NCBI GenBank assembly: GCA_029255685.2
Contig: CM055320.2
Coordinates: 13,502,614 to 13,566,613, forward strand
Direction: 5' to 3'
Length of the DNA stretch: 64,000 nucleotides
DNA from: Silene conica
Lineage: Eukaryota; Streptophyta; Magnoliopsida; Caryophyllales; Caryophyllaceae
Position 1 is the stretch's first letter. Each line of letters begins with the position of its first letter. Made by a program: the position numbers and the translations under genes. This document shows, in pieces, positions 35,561-47,614 of the stretch. Under the pieces are notes generated by a model that was not told where the DNA came from, searched no databases, and was given only the letters and a program-made list of their open reading frames with translations.

Positions 35561-35738
35561 AAAATGGCGCTATGGTCGCCCTCGTATTCGCGCGGATTTT
35601 CTAGGATAATTTGGTGATAAAGTTTTGGTCGCTAAAATTAGCAACCGAAATCGGTCGCCCGCTTTTTTTTTGGTCGCTAATTTAGCGACTACTGTAGCGG
35701 TCACCTATGTAGTCGCCATTTCCGTAATTCTTGTAGTG
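35561..35738. repeat. CACTA right subterminal repeats
   Basis: Repeated TGGTCGC / TAGCGAC / AGTCGCC cores in both orientations up to the CACTA end, mirroring the left end. Confidence 0.85.
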
Positions 35739-36118
35739 AAAAATGAGGGTGCCGCATTTATTTTGCTAGTTTCTTTACCATTATCGTATGCGAATTTTGT
35801 AAAGTCTTTTATTGTGGGCAAAGATACCGTGTCTCTAGAAGATGTTAGATCGTCTCTTCATACTAGAGAATTGCGCCATAAGGCGCCTGGTACAGTTATA
35901 GATAATCAGGTCGCATGATTAGTAGCTAGCGGGGGTTATGGATAGGGAGATTCTGGGAAGAAAGGCATAATAAGCCGTCTTATTCTGGTTCTTCTAATTT
36001 CGTTGGTACCTCTTGTAGATCTGGATCTAAGGGTCCTAAACCTACTGATATTTGTAACTACAGTAAAGGAAAGGGCAATAGTAAATTCGATTGTCCCACG
36101 AAAGAGAAATAGAACAAA
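35739..36118 (+). pseudogene. Copia gag, second part, with zinc knuckle
   Basis: Continues the gag cut at 27618: SLPLSYANFVKSFIVGKDTV and LEDVRSSLHTRELRHKAPG are the usual end of the UBN2 region. Downstream, after a stop and a frameshift, a decayed CCHC knuckle (ICNYSKGKGNSKFDCP; the second Cys and the His replaced) is readable. Cut at 36118 by an LTR. Confidence 0.85.
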
Positions 36119-37059
36119 TGTAACATCCCGTATTTTCGTAAATTATATTTTAAAGGTTTTAAATTACTTTTTCGGAATAAAATAATATTTTAATATTTAT
36201 CGAGAAAGTATTTTTAAATAAATCGTTAAGATCCGTCTTAAGAACCTTAAGTCCTTAAGACGAATACAACTTGGCAAGTCAAATCCGTATCATAAAACCC
36301 GTTCACATTTCCAACCCGTTTTCATTTAAACGGGAAAAGACAATAAAACCCTACAACTCTTATGCATATGTCGACATTCATCTTCACCATCAAAAACATT
36401 CACTGCTCCCTAAAAACCTTCATTTCTCTTATTTCTTCAAAGCTTAAACTCAACATTTCGAGACCTTCCCGAAGTCGAAGCAAGGCAAGTCATACCTTTT
36501 AGGAATCCTTGCGAGATTTCCAAGACATCTATCTCTTTCAATTCCATTTTCGTTCAACTTGAAAGAGTGGCTGTTTTGTGTAAATTCCGTTTTATCATCT
36601 AAAAACCCGTTCTCTTGGTTGTAGGAGAAGACTTAGAAGATCTTGGTGTTGATAGTTACATTGTGGAAGAGGATCTTGGAGCATAACCGCATTAGAGGTG
36701 ACAATTATGAGAAACTCGGCGTTATTTGTAATATTAGCACTTTTCTTGCTTGAGATGATTGTAGTTTCTGATTTTTCATGTTGTGATTGTTGTTGGGACT
36801 TAGTATCATGATAGGATTACATGAGAAAGACTTTCACATGCTTTGATTGTGTTATACTTGCCTAGATAATGAAATTTCAGAATATATGTGCTTAAGACGA
36901 ATACAAAGGATGATCTTGTTGAGGCTTTATTGTGTTGATTGATACTTGTTTTTAGTGTATTTGAGACTTATATATGTTGGGTAATCTTTGGATGTTGCGA
37001 TTTTTGAAGTTTAGAATCGATTTGGGAAGATTTGAGTATTGTAGGATTTAGAGCGTTTT

Positions 37060-37465
37060 CGTGCAGGGGGCTCTGAGCCGATAGGCTGACCGGCAGCCGG
37101 TCGGCCGACTCAGAGTCGTTATTATGTGTTTTGCGAGTGCTGAGCCTGAGGAAGGGTTCTGAGCCGGCAGGTCGGCCGCCGGTCGACCGGCTCAGAATCC
37201 CTCTTTGGGATGTTGGGATTTTTGTAAAGGCTTTGGGGGGGGACTCCCAGTCGGCTGACCGGCAGACGGTCCACCGGCTGAGAGCCTCTCCTTGTTGTTT
37301 TGGGTTTTTGAAGGAAGATATTAGGAAGGGACTCCCAGCCGGCTGGCCGGCGGACGGTCCACCGGTTGAGAGCCTCTTCTCATTGTTTTGCAGATTTTCG
37401 TAAAGGCATGGGAAGGAACTCCAAGCCGGTGGACCGGCAGACGGTCCCGGACCGGCTGAGAGCCC
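37060..37465. repeat. GC-rich minisatellite with CCGGTCGACCGG-like dyads
   Basis: Five copies of a roughly 40-bp core (GAGCCGGC..GGCCGGC..ACGGTCCACCGGCTGAGAGCC, diverged) spaced about 80-110 bases apart, with AT-rich spacer between. One copy holds a full CCGGTCGACCGG palindrome. GC content is far above the surroundings. Confidence 0.8.
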
Positions 37466-37804
37466 CTATTCTCATTAATTGGTTTATAACTTTCAAACAG
37501 TTAATCGTTTTTGTTTGAGATTCGTTCCGTGTACCTTATATGTATGTTTGAGGTCCCCGGAGGATGGGCGACACTATATTGGGTTCGGGAATGGAGAGAG
37601 GATAGAGACCCCCCGGTCGGGTAACCGAAAGGGAAACCGGCTCTCCCTCAACTTAGTTCCCGGGATCAATTAAGTGTTGTTTAGTGATTTAAGAGATTAG
37701 AACTATAGGTTAGTTTCTATCTTTGGATGCTATTGGATTGATGCGTGTTAAGGTATACCTTAAGCTGGCCTCTGAGCTTAACACGTGAGTTCTATGTCGC
37801 GTGA

Positions 37805-38018
37805 TGGGATATGTGTTAAGTTCACCTCTGGACCCGACATTTGTATGTAGTGGGATATGTGTTAAGTTCACCTCTGGACCCGGTGTGCGATAGCTGTCTA
37901 TTGGGATATGTGTTAAGTTTACCTCTGGACCCAATACTTGTTTGTAGCAGTGGGATATGTGTTAAGTTCACCTCTGGACCCATTGCTTGTGGATGTATGT
38001 TGGGATATGTGTTAAGTT
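37805..38018. repeat. Tandem repeat, period about 49 bp, 4.4 copies
   Basis: TGGGATATGTGTTAAGTT plus CACCTCTGGACCC recurs at 37805, 37851, 37902, 37951 and, truncated, 38001. The unit's first half is conserved and its second half variable. Confidence 0.92.
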
Positions 38019-38020
38019 AA

Positions 38021-38953
38021 TGTCATAAACGAAGAACAAGATACAAGGTTTAAAGGATAAGAATTAACCTTTGGTCCTAGCAATATGGACTAAGAACAGA
38101 TATCAAAATAGATATCCTCCTAATCGTTGCACCCAAGATACTCCGAGAAATACCATTCTTGAGCTAGAAACTACAAAATTACCGTTAATTTTATGAATGA
38201 TGAAAAATAGAGAGAGGAGGGAGTAGTTTGGGCGTGTTGCTTTGGAACTTGCCTTCTCAATGTGCCGTGAGATTATTGTTATTTATAGTATATGGTAGTA
38301 TTCGTTAGTAAGAATAACTCTTATTCTTTAACCGTAACCACCTTGCAGAGTTTAGATAGGATTTCTCAAATCCGTATTTGAGTCTACCTAAACTTCTTAC
38401 TAAAAATTGTAACAACCTCATACTGACCGCGCACCTCCTTGACCGAATTCATCTGTATGAGATCGGTTTTTATCCTCTCTTATGTATAATGTTTATCTTA
38501 TAAATATCGTATATTTATAATTTAAAAAGTAAATATAACCGTTTATATTTTACTAAATTATTTACTCTTTATTAAATAATTTCATTACATACTCATTAAA
38601 TATAACATTTTATATTTAATTACGAATTAACATTTTAATTCGTCTCAGCTAATATTATTTAATCAGTATTAAATAATCGTGTCATCATTACATTGACTAA
38701 CCGTTTAGTCGTATATGGTATCAATATGATTACATTTTCATCTAATCATATCTCGCAGACTACATCCTTTAGGTGTGACTCTTAGGGACCAGTTGATTAC
38801 CGTCATCTGTATGTCAATAACGTTAAACTTCTAGCAAGCCAATCCTTATTGATAAATGTGAATCAACTGGCTAAAATACAAAGTATACCCTGTGTTCCTT
38901 TAAAAGATTTATTCCTGTTGTCGCACTAACTGTGGAGGACACTAGCTCTAACA
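38021..38953 (-). repeat. LTR-like block without target duplication
   Basis: On the minus strand it begins TGTTAGAGCTAG and ends GTTTATGACA, the TG...CA form of an LTR, with an AT-rich U3-like first half and a leader-like second half. Flanking 5-mers differ (GTTAA left, TATTT right), and neither a primer site nor a purine tract adjoins. It is therefore not a simple solo LTR but probably one edge of a deletion or inter-element recombination. Confidence 0.5.
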
Positions 38954-38957
38954 TATT

Positions 38958-39936
38958 TCAATGGCCAACAGTGCTGTTTGCAGGATAGTTGGAACCGGCT
39001 CAGTCAAGATAAGGACACATGATGGTTAATTTAATTCTGCACATTGAACGAAGTTAGACATGTTCCACTCATGACGAAAAAACCAATCTCCTTAAGTACG
39101 TTAGACAATAAGGGTTTCGGTTCTCAAGGTGAAGGTGGAGTTCTGAACGTCTGCAAGGGTTCAAATGTGGTTCCAAGAGGTATCTGGCAGGGTACTTTAT
39201 ATTATCTTCAGGGATCTAAGTTGTCAGGTTCTGTTGCCGTTCGATCCTCAAATGTTGATAAAGATGGTTTGACTAAGTTGTGGCATATGAGACATTGTCA
39301 TATGAGTGAAAGAGGGATGCAGACTCTGTCAAAAGAAGATCTTCTGTGTCGTCACAAGGTCAAGGATCTGGATTTCTGTGAGCATTGTGTATTTGGGAAG
39401 CTCCATCGCAATAAGTTTCCTAAAGCAGTGCACAGGACCAAGGGCACACTTGATTACATCCATTCTGATTGTTGGGGTCCTTCTAAGGTGAAGTCTTTAG
39501 GAGGCCGCAAATATTTTGTGTCGATTATTGATGACTATTCAAGGATGACTTGGATTTATTTGATGAAGAACAAAAATTAAGCCTTTACTCATTTTAAGCA
39601 ATGGAAGGCATTAATGGAGAATCAAACTGGGAAGAAGGTCAAGAGGCTATGTACTGATAACGGTCTAGAGTTTTGTTTGCCTGAGTTCGACGAGTTCTGT
39701 AAGAACGAAGGAATTGCTAGGCATCGTATAGTTCGAGATACACGACAACAAAATGGTGTAGCAGAGCGAATGAACCAGACACTTCTAGAGAGGGCAAGGT
39801 GCGTGCTCTCTAATGCTGGACTGACAAGAAGATTCTGGGGAGAAACAGTTAGTACAACATGTTATCTGATAAATCGGGGACCTCACGCGAGACTGAATCT
39901 CAAAACTTCATTTGAGATGTGGTCAGGTAAACCCGC
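38958..39936 (+). pseudogene. Copia protease-end and integrase, cut by an Athila LTR
   Basis: Begins within the protease region (MANSAVCRIVGTGSVKIRTH), then after a frameshift LNEVRHVPLM, the GAG-pre-integrase (WHMRHCHMSERGM; C..C), and the integrase core: SDCWGP and IIDDYSRMTW, then after a stop CTDNGLEF and QQNGVAERMNQTLLERARC. The catalytic D, D, E pattern is visible. The coding sequence stops at the target site CCCGC (39932-39936) and continues beyond the LTR at 41360. The protease active site and preceding gag end are missing. Confidence 0.85.
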
Positions 39937-41354
39937 TGACACGGTTGTCGCAACCCTATCAAAGATAACCAACTGGCCTAACTAATGTAGCAAGGAAGTC
40001 GGGATCGTATCCACAGGGAGACAGATGTAAAATCTAAATGCTAAACTAAAGTCTGTCGAAGTAACCGAATATGGGGGTTTTGTTTGTTGTTTTGACTAAA
40101 CTAAAAGTAGTGAAGGAAAGAGAGAAATGAAGAGCGTAAAATATATGAGAATAAAATAAGAGAAAGAGAAACTAGGACAGTCGGTTCACCAATGAAAGTA
40201 TAACGGTTAAGGACTAGGTTGCAGATCGGTCACTGATAAAAGTCTAAGGGGCAGTGAAAAGGTCCTCTCAGATCGCTATTCGCCCTAAAGTGCTTCTAGC
40301 GGGCTCTCGCAACTTACTAGGGCACTCTAATGTTTATGACAGGTCTAACTCTCACCAGGCTCTCGATCTTATGTCGGGGTTTACCAAACAAATAATTAGC
40401 TACGTCGACTTAACCAATTAAAAGCAATAAAATGTCATAAATAGCAACAAAGGCAAAGACTAATAACCGATCTAGCCTAGTCAAGTATCGTCACAATTTC
40501 ATTGGATCCCCTATATCCTAGTCAAGGGAATTAGCTATTCATAACGGGATTGACAATAAGGAAAATCAAAATACGTATGGAATATAACATGTTCGCAAGA
40601 AAAACTGGAATTAAAGAAACAGAATGATGAAGCAAGGAGAAAAGAGAAATAAGAATAAAACAACCGCGAGAAATGAATTACCAAGTATCAAAAGTGTGGC
40701 AGAGAGAAATTCCAAAAAGCTAGATCTCCAAAAATCAGAGACAATTTTTGATTAAGTTACCAAAGTAAAAATAAGAGTAGAACCTCGAATAACCTAATGA
40801 GTACAGTGTTTTTTATACTAAAAGCCCAACAAAAGACAATAAAAAGAAACCTAATTAACTTAAAAACCAAAGAGCGAAAACTGTTCCGCGTATCAAGCAT
40901 GTCGATCGACATGAAATTGTGTCGATCGACGCACCCAATTCCTCCAAATCTGATTCTTCCTGTGACGATGCTTTTCTGTCGATCGGCATAGGCCTCATAT
41001 GTTGCCCACTCCCGAACATATTAGGACGAAGCATAATATAATAGGAAGAAAGCCCCTCCTCTTGACATAAAACTTGTGTCGATCGACACACTATTATAGC
41101 TTCAAAGAACTGATTTCCTGTGACGACTGCTGCATGACGATCGGTATAACTTCCAGTGTCGATCGACATGCCTGACTGCGTCGATCGACATAGCATAACA
41201 TGTACAACTATGCTCAAAAATCCGTGGAACCTCAAAAGCCATACAATTCACCAGTAGCGAGGACTTGGAGGGAAAAACAGTAGAAAAGGGTGTGATAACA
41301 AATGAAAATGCGCGCCGCGAGAAAGGAAAAACTATGCATAAACTGCGCGCATCA
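39937..41354 (-). repeat. Athila-like LTR, copy 1 (solo, with TSD)
   Basis: Plus-strand ends TGACACGG and GCGCGCATCA, flanked by the 5-bp duplication CCCGC (39932-39936 and 41355-41359). 1418 bp, minus orientation. It is nearly identical to 53850-55211, differing at scattered bases and by one indel: about 59 bases near 41008-41066 stand where copy 2 has three bases within a degenerate palindrome. Contains five exact GTCGATCGAC palindromes. The CCCGC pair means that, by itself, this looks like a complete solo-LTR insertion in the copia integrase. Confidence 0.92.
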
Positions 41355-41359
41355 CCCGC

Positions 41360-43308
41360 TGATTATTCTATTTTAAGAGCTTTTGGTAGTACTGCTTATT
41401 ATCATATGAGTGAGGGTAAGTTAGAGCCACGAGCTAAAAATGGAGTATTTGTGGGTTATGGGGATGCATGGTGTCAAGGGATACCGTATCTGGTCTCCAT
41501 CTGAGCATAGGGTTATTTTGAGCAGGAATGTTGTCTTTAATGAAAATTTCGTGGTTAATTCTACTGTAAAGTCTATTATTTTGTCAGATAGCATTAGTGG
41601 TAGTGTTGACAAACAGGTGGAGCATTAAGTCACCCTTGATGAGGGTAAACCACAAGAAGAAGTATAACAACCACTACAGTCTGTATCCGAGTCAGAACCA
41701 TCCGGTCCTTCATTACCAGTTCAGAATCAGAATCAGCACAGTTTGTCTCGTGAGCGGTCAATCATGCATAATTTTGGGAAGCCTCCCAATAGATTTGGTT
41801 TTGAAGACATGGCGGGTTATGCATTTCAGGTAGCTGAGGAGGTGGATCCTGACTTACATGAGTCATCCACCTACAGTGAAGGAATTACATGTTCTGAATC
41901 TGCCTAATGGCTTGCTGCCATGGGAGATGAGATGGAGTCACTTCAAAAGAATCAGACTTGGGAATTATCCAAGAAGCCTGAAGGTAGAAAGATTGTTACT
42001 TGTAAATGGATTTTCAAGAAAAAAGGAAGGAGAAACTGTTGCTGGGGGTATAAGATATAAATCTCGATTGGTAGTTCGTGAGTTCGGTTAGAAAGATAGG
42101 GTAGACTACATCGAAAAATTCTCGCCGGTGGGCAGACATACTTCCATTAGGGTATTGCTAGCAATAGTTGCACATCAGGATTTTGAACTTGAACAGCTAG
42201 ATGTGAAGACAACTTTTCTACATGGAGAGCTGGAAGAAGAGATATACATGACTCATCCAGATAGTTTCCAGGTTCTAGGGAAGGAAGATCTCGTTTTTAA
42301 GCTAAAGAGGTCCTTATAGGTGCTAAAATAATCGCCGAGACAGTGGTAGAAGAGGTTTGACAGCTACATGTTGGAGATTGGCTACAATAGAAGTCTGTAT
42401 GATTGCTGTGTTTACTACAACAAGCTGAAGAATTTATCTTCATTTATCTGGTCCTATATGAAGACGATATGCTGATAGTTGTAGATAGCAAGTCTGATGT
42501 TCAGAAATTGAAGGGTCTTCTCAGTGCTGAGTTTGAGATGAAAGATTTGGGTGGAGCAAGAAAAATTCTAGGAATGGAGATTTATAGGGATAGAAGTAAG
42601 AACAAGCTTTTCTTATCTTAGAAGGGATATATTCAGAAGGTTCTATCCAGATTTGGTATTTCTACTACAAAGCCTATAGATACTCCTAGTGCTACAAATG
42701 CACATAAATCTGTTGCTTTCGTACCCAAGTCAGCTGAGGAAAGGTACATGTCCCGAGTTCCGTACTCTAGTGTAGTGGGTAGCTTGATGTATCTTATGGT
42801 CTACACTAGACCTGATCTAGCACAGTCAGTCAGTGTGGTGAGTCGGTTTATGGGTGATCCAGGTAAAGAGCATTGGCAAGCCGTGAAAAGAATTTTCCGG
42901 TAACTTAAGGGTACATCTGAATGATGTTGGTCTTATTTATGGAGGTGATACAGAGTGTTTACTATCGGGGTACTCTGACTCTGATTATGTTGGAGATGTT
43001 TTCACTCTTGCTGGTTCGGTTGTCACTTGGAAGGCTACTTTGCAGCCTACAGTAACGTTATCTACCGCAGAAGCCGAGTATATGTCGTTGACCGCAGCAA
43101 CTAAGGAGAGAATCTGGTTAAAGGGGTTGATCAATGATTTGAGTGTACATTAAGATCAAGCTATTGTGTACTGTGATAGTTTCGAAGCAATCTGTTTAGC
43201 TAAGGATCATCCATCATGGAAGGACTAAACACATCGACGTTAGATATCATTTCCCAAGGAATGAGAAGAGGATAAGGGTGAACAAAGTGGGTACTGCTAA
43301 TAATCCAG
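41360..43308 (+). pseudogene. Copia RT/RNase H half, copy 1
   Basis: Continues the integrase frame (PADYSILRAFGSTAYYH, FVGYG) and then shows diverged RT (NQTWEL, CKWIFKKK, DFELEQLDVKTTFLHGELEE), a YxDD region read as LYEDDMLIV, SLMYLMVYTRPDLA and RNase H (LSTAEAEYMSL, YCDS). Many stops and frameshifts; most recur at the same sites in copy 2, so the element was dead before the duplication. Homology ends at about 43308 within the C-terminal tail (VNKVGTANNPE); the 3' LTR is absent. Confidence 0.88.
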
Positions 43309-44579
43309 AATTTAGCCCAAGCCCGAAAAAAAGAGGGTGGAATTAGGTCGGGCTTTTAGAACCTCGACCATTTGATTAGCTCAAATATATACACAAATTT
43401 GTGTCTTAGAGTTTGATTGCACTTATGTTCGTAAAGTTTGATTCCACTTATGTTGGTAAGAGAATTTTACTTATTTGATTCCTTCAATTCAATATACAAA
43501 TAATAATAGTCTATTATATTTAATTATCAAACTTTTTATATTATTATTGGTCGAAAGTCTTTTGCAAAGGGAATCCGGCAAACTTACACGGTAAGCCGCG
43601 CGGAGTCTTTGTAATCGTTGCTCGAAAAAAGCTTTATTTATTAATATAGATAGATAGATAGATATTGATTAAGAAAACCGGGTTTAAAGTATGGTTTTAT
43701 ATACCGCAAAAAGTCAAATAGATAGTCTCAAATGTCACCCTTTAGTTACATAATTGAAGATTCCTTAAAACATTAAAATATTTTATCATAATTATATCTT
43801 TGTATCTTACATATAAATATCTTGTTGATTTGCCAAATCTTTTTAAATAAAACCTTTAAGCCTTATTACAAAAAATATTAGAATAAAAAAATAAACAATT
43901 TTATATATACTCGAGTTTGGCTCAAGTTCATACGAAGGCTTACAAACTTTATAACGAACACATTTTTTTTAAATCTCGTTAACACCCCCTAGTCACCCCC
44001 TTTAGCCTTAGATAATTGAAGATTTGAAGATCCCTTAACGGAAACATTGAGCAAAAGTTATCGGAGATGGAGGGGTATTTTACTTTTTATATATAAATTT
44101 ATAATTAGAACATAAAAAACACGTTGAAAAATGATAAAAGGCAGAGAAGTGATTGGGTTTTTGATAAGCATGTATCCAATAGTATTAAACTCTGATCATC
44201 TACGCAAATACTAAGGAGCTTATGTAGTATATAGTGGGCCAATTTACTTCCATTTTTAAGAACACAACTCTTGCCATTTACTTCAACTTCAACTCATCAT
44301 CACTTCTATCTCTCTGCATCTTATCCTCTTCATTCTTCCAGGTAATAACAATGTTGTTTTCCTCTCCTCTTTTGTGTTCCATTGACGTTTAAGTAAAGAA
44401 ACGTATTTGGAAACTTTATTGTAAAACCCGTAATCTTTAAAACAGTATTCGAAAGTTTTATTATAAAGCTCGTAAACTACACAACCAGTTGTAGTATATC
44501 AGACCTTTTTTTTATTTGTTAGTGTAGTATTATCGGGAGTTTTTAGGAGAGTCTTGACTAAAGATAAAAAGGTATTAGC
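43309..44579. other. Flanking DNA within duplication copy 1
   Basis: AT-rich, with a short (ATAG)n run at about 43649-43664. A CT-rich stretch ending TTCCAGGTAATAACA (near 44337-44350) looks like a plant leader exon plus splice donor, so a truncated host gene could begin here. Not verifiable. Confidence 0.4.
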
Positions 44580-46038
44580 GAACGAGTGTGACTAATGACC
44601 AAAAAATTACCGAACTGTTGACCTTGAAAGACTTATCTATGTCGGACTCTCTCGGGCCGCTCATCACTCATTCAAAGCACATGGTGAGTAAATTTTTTTT
44701 GTAAGAGAGACAAGAAATTTAGACGCTCACCTAACTCGACCTGCAAGAACATGCATGCAATGTAACATGATAAATATCTCTAGTAACCGTACACATACAC
44801 TCCAACCAAACGAGGTCCATAACACATGCCGAGGACTTACACAAAACTGCGAGGTGAGGTAAACGGGTAAAAAGGGGCAAAACGATTTGGATATGTGGAG
44901 GTAGAAGTCAAGCTAGTACCGAAAATGTCCAAAAGTCGCAAGGTTCCACTTCTAAACCGTCTTCAAACATTAAACACAATGCCGATTATGGCATAAGCTC
45001 CTTTCCAACTATGAAAAACTCCTTATATAATATAAAAATCAGCATAGGAGTCGACTCACTTATCATTTTTCCTCTTTCCATCTTTCATTTTCTCCCTTTT
45101 CTCTTTTTTTTTTTCTTTTTTTCTTTTCAGAACTGTTCTTTATTTTTTTCTTCTGTTTTTTTTTTTTCAAAACAAACTTCATTTTTTATTCATTTTTCAT
45201 CTTTCATTTTCTCCCTTTTTCTCATTTTCTCCCTTTTTCTTTTACTCCTTCCTTCCAACACAGAAACATTTCTTTCCTTTATCTTCATGAGTTCACCACA
45301 TCACGACTTCTGAACTTACCATGTAGACTAGCTTGACAAAGGTAGGCTAATTAGGAAATTAGTCAATTAAAAGGTCAAAACAAGGCAATTTTGGCTAATG
45401 TGAGGCTAAAAGGATAAATGTAAAGGAAGGGTCGCCTCTCCACTTGTGTCACCACCACAAACCCGAGTGCATATAGGCAAAAGAGATAGATTTCATGCTT
45501 ATGCAGTTTGATGTTACATGCCTTGCAAGGAGTACTACTCACATCCTAGATGAAACCAATCGTGAATGTCATTGGTTTATGGAAGCTTTATACCTTAGAA
45601 TGTTTAAGTAGGTTGCCAACATAAGTCGAATCCACTCGTTCGGTAAAATTTGTCAAAAACTCGTAGACTATGCAAATGATTTCTGTTCGAAAGATAGGTG
45701 TCACAAAAGCACGACTTGGAAGAGATAGCAAGAGTATAAAGGCAAAAATCATCATTGTTACATAACCATTCCGACCGACTCAACCTAAAAGCTAACCTAA
45801 AAAGGAAAGAAAAGAAAAAAAAAAAGAAAAGGAAAAAAAAGAAATGCAAACAGACATATGTATACCCTCTCCAAACCAAATCATACAATGCTCTCATTGT
45901 ATTCAGCATACAAGCAACAGCAGGAGATATGTAAGGGGAAAAAGCAAAATAACGACGAAATGCATAAAGTAAGAAAAAAAAAACTTACAACCTATATACA
46001 AAGCCTCCCCAAACCAGCACAAACTAGGGGAGCGACCG
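44580..46038 (-). other. Athila-like internal 3' region, truncated
   Basis: Non-coding. Strongly pyrimidine-rich at 45065-45250 and purine-rich at 45785-45850. It should lead leftwards to a polypurine tract and 3' LTR, but at 44579/44580 it meets unrelated flanking DNA instead. The phenylalanine-rich frame at 45011-45313 is low complexity and not a gene. Confidence 0.6.
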
Positions 46039-47614
46039 CTAGTCTGACCCCGTGTATTCTGGGTCATCATCATCCGTATCATCATGGTCCTCCACCTCAT
46101 CATCTGCCTCAGCCTCACTCGTTCTCTCCTCGTTATGGACACGCCTATGTTGGGTAGGACTAGGTGGGTAACCTCCAGTTGGGTATCGGAACCAAGAAGG
46201 GTGTACCACATCGGGAGTAATGTTGCCTTCCTTGACATTGGCGTTGTAACTGTGGTAGGCGAAAAGTGATTGGTCGATCCGCGCCTGTCTAATGTCCCTG
46301 CACATCTCAAGAAGCAAATGGTCACGTGCCTCCTGGTTCATTACCGGAGGAGGCACAAAAGGTGGGATAGGGACATAATTAGCCGGGTACTTAATACGCG
46401 GTCGAGTCTCAAAGGTAGAAGGTTCGGGTGTCAAAGTCACGGGAGGAACCACGGGATGGGGCAAACTCCCTGAAGGTTGGCCTAGCTCCGTGGTGGACCC
46501 TGACGAAAACTGCCCAGATGACAGTTTATAAGAAGGGGTCGGAGGCTTAGGTTGCCTAGGGTGGACGGATGAGTCGAACTTCGGCATAGGTGAAAGAGGA
46601 GGCAGACTAGCGAAAGGCACTCGGACCGGTGAAGCGCCCTCGACTTTCCACTGTAAGAACGGCTTAGTTTCCAACCAATGAGCGTTTACCATGTACTTCG
46701 TGTTAAGTAGACGACTAGAAGCTAAACTGGTTGGGTTAGTCGGACCCAAGGGGACTAAATGGGAGGGTGGAAAACCAGGCATGAGACGACGGGCAAGGTG
46801 ACTGATCACGCCACCACAATGAATAAACTTCAAGTTAGTGGCGCTCGCAAGATGTTTAGCGACTAATTCAGCCACATTTAAAACAAAAGGGTCCTTTTGG
46901 TCGATGTTCAGATACCCTGCCACCATCTCTAGCTCCTGAACGGTCAAATTGTTTGGTTCCTTTCGACCGAAAATAGTGCTCCCACAATACGAAACCAATA
47001 ACGAAGGGGGGGTGGTCTATATCATTGCCCTTTGGGCGGCCACGAAGGTTAGTAGACATTGATTTTCTAAGAAGTAAAGGGAGCCCATCTCTTGGGGCAC
47101 TTCTACTACCCACGTTAGCCAACCGGAGGTAAGCCCCTAACTCGATCAAGGTCAGTTTATAACTGCAGTTAAGGAGGCGGAAAGATACATGGCCCTCCTC
47201 AATACCTTCATCCTCATCTTCGGGTTCATACACATAACTACTGAAAAATTCGTAAGTCAAAGATGCATATGTGTACTTAAGCATTTTAATAAGGCCACTA
47301 GTTCCGGTTCCCCTAAGAAGGCTGACAACTGAGTCATGGACGTCTGCTCCTAAAGCTTTCAGTGACACTGCGTCAAAGAAACGGGTAGGAATGATGGTAC
47401 GAGTACGAAGTTCATCAAACCTGTCTCGTTGCTCTTGTGAAACGAAAACCACATTTGGAAAGCCGTCAATGCTACTGATTTGTGCTCGAGGTACTATCGC
47501 CACTTCGGGTTGTTCGCCTGTCCCAATCCCGCTGCTAGGGTCGCTTGTTGGCTCTGACTGCTCACCACTATCCCCAATATTCATGGTTCTTCGTCGCTTT
47601 CCCCTACTATCCAT
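46039..47614 (-). pseudogene. Athila ORF-1/env-position protein, one frameshift
   Basis: Starts at ATG 47614 (MDSRGKRRR), with a splice-acceptor-like TTTGCAG just upstream (47630-47624). The pattern FDELRTRTIIPTRFFD, LLRGTGTSGLIKMLKYTYAS, VSFRLLNCSYKLTLIELGAY is that of the plant ATHILA ORF-1 family, located after pol. A frameshift near 46995 moves the frame; it continues through a Pro-rich region to an acidic tail (DDTDDDDPEYTGSD) and stop at 46039. No clear signal peptide or transmembrane segment was seen, so an envelope function is not supported. Confidence 0.75.

Larger units (their letters stand above)
27619..35738 (-). mobile_element. CACTA (En/Spm-type) DNA transposon
   Basis: Ends are CACTACAACAGATAC and, in complement, CACTACAAGAATTAC, the CACTA signature. 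Flanking triplets are GAA (27616-27618) and AAA (35739-35741), a 3-bp duplication with one change. Both ends are packed with subterminal TAGCGAC/GGTCGCTA repeats that would bind the accessory transposase. It encodes, on the minus strand, a TNP2-type transposase (broken) and a Transposase_24-type accessory protein (apparently intact). It sits in the copia gag: the UBN2-like frame continues on the far side. Confidence 0.92.
36119..38018 (+). mobile_element. Truncated long LTR, probably Ty3/gypsy (Tekay/Del-like)
   Basis: Starts TGTAACATCCCG directly after the broken copia gag, a start often seen in plant chromovirus LTRs. No coding region follows. It contains a GC-rich minisatellite (37060-37465) and a 49-bp tandem repeat (37805-38018), and stops inside a unit of the latter, where the next LTR-like block begins. 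The right end and target duplication are missing, so part of the element was deleted. Confidence 0.5.
39937..44579. repeat. Large direct duplication, copy 1
   Basis: LTR plus copia 3' half plus about 1.27 kb of flank, repeated at 53850-58433 with very few differences apart from the LTR indel. It ends after GTATTAGC; beyond that the two copies are unrelated. Confidence 0.95.

Noticed and set aside
40855..41235. 126-codon minus-strand ORF with CRST repeats
   Set aside because: It is the LTR read through its palindromes; the partner LTR gives a different frame after the indel.
45011..45313. Phenylalanine-rich membrane protein
   Set aside because: A translation of a T/C-rich low-complexity tract inside the Athila 3' region.
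46039..46998. Envelope glycoprotein
   Set aside because: No signal peptide, transmembrane segment or cysteine pattern seen; the match is to the ATHILA ORF-1 family instead.
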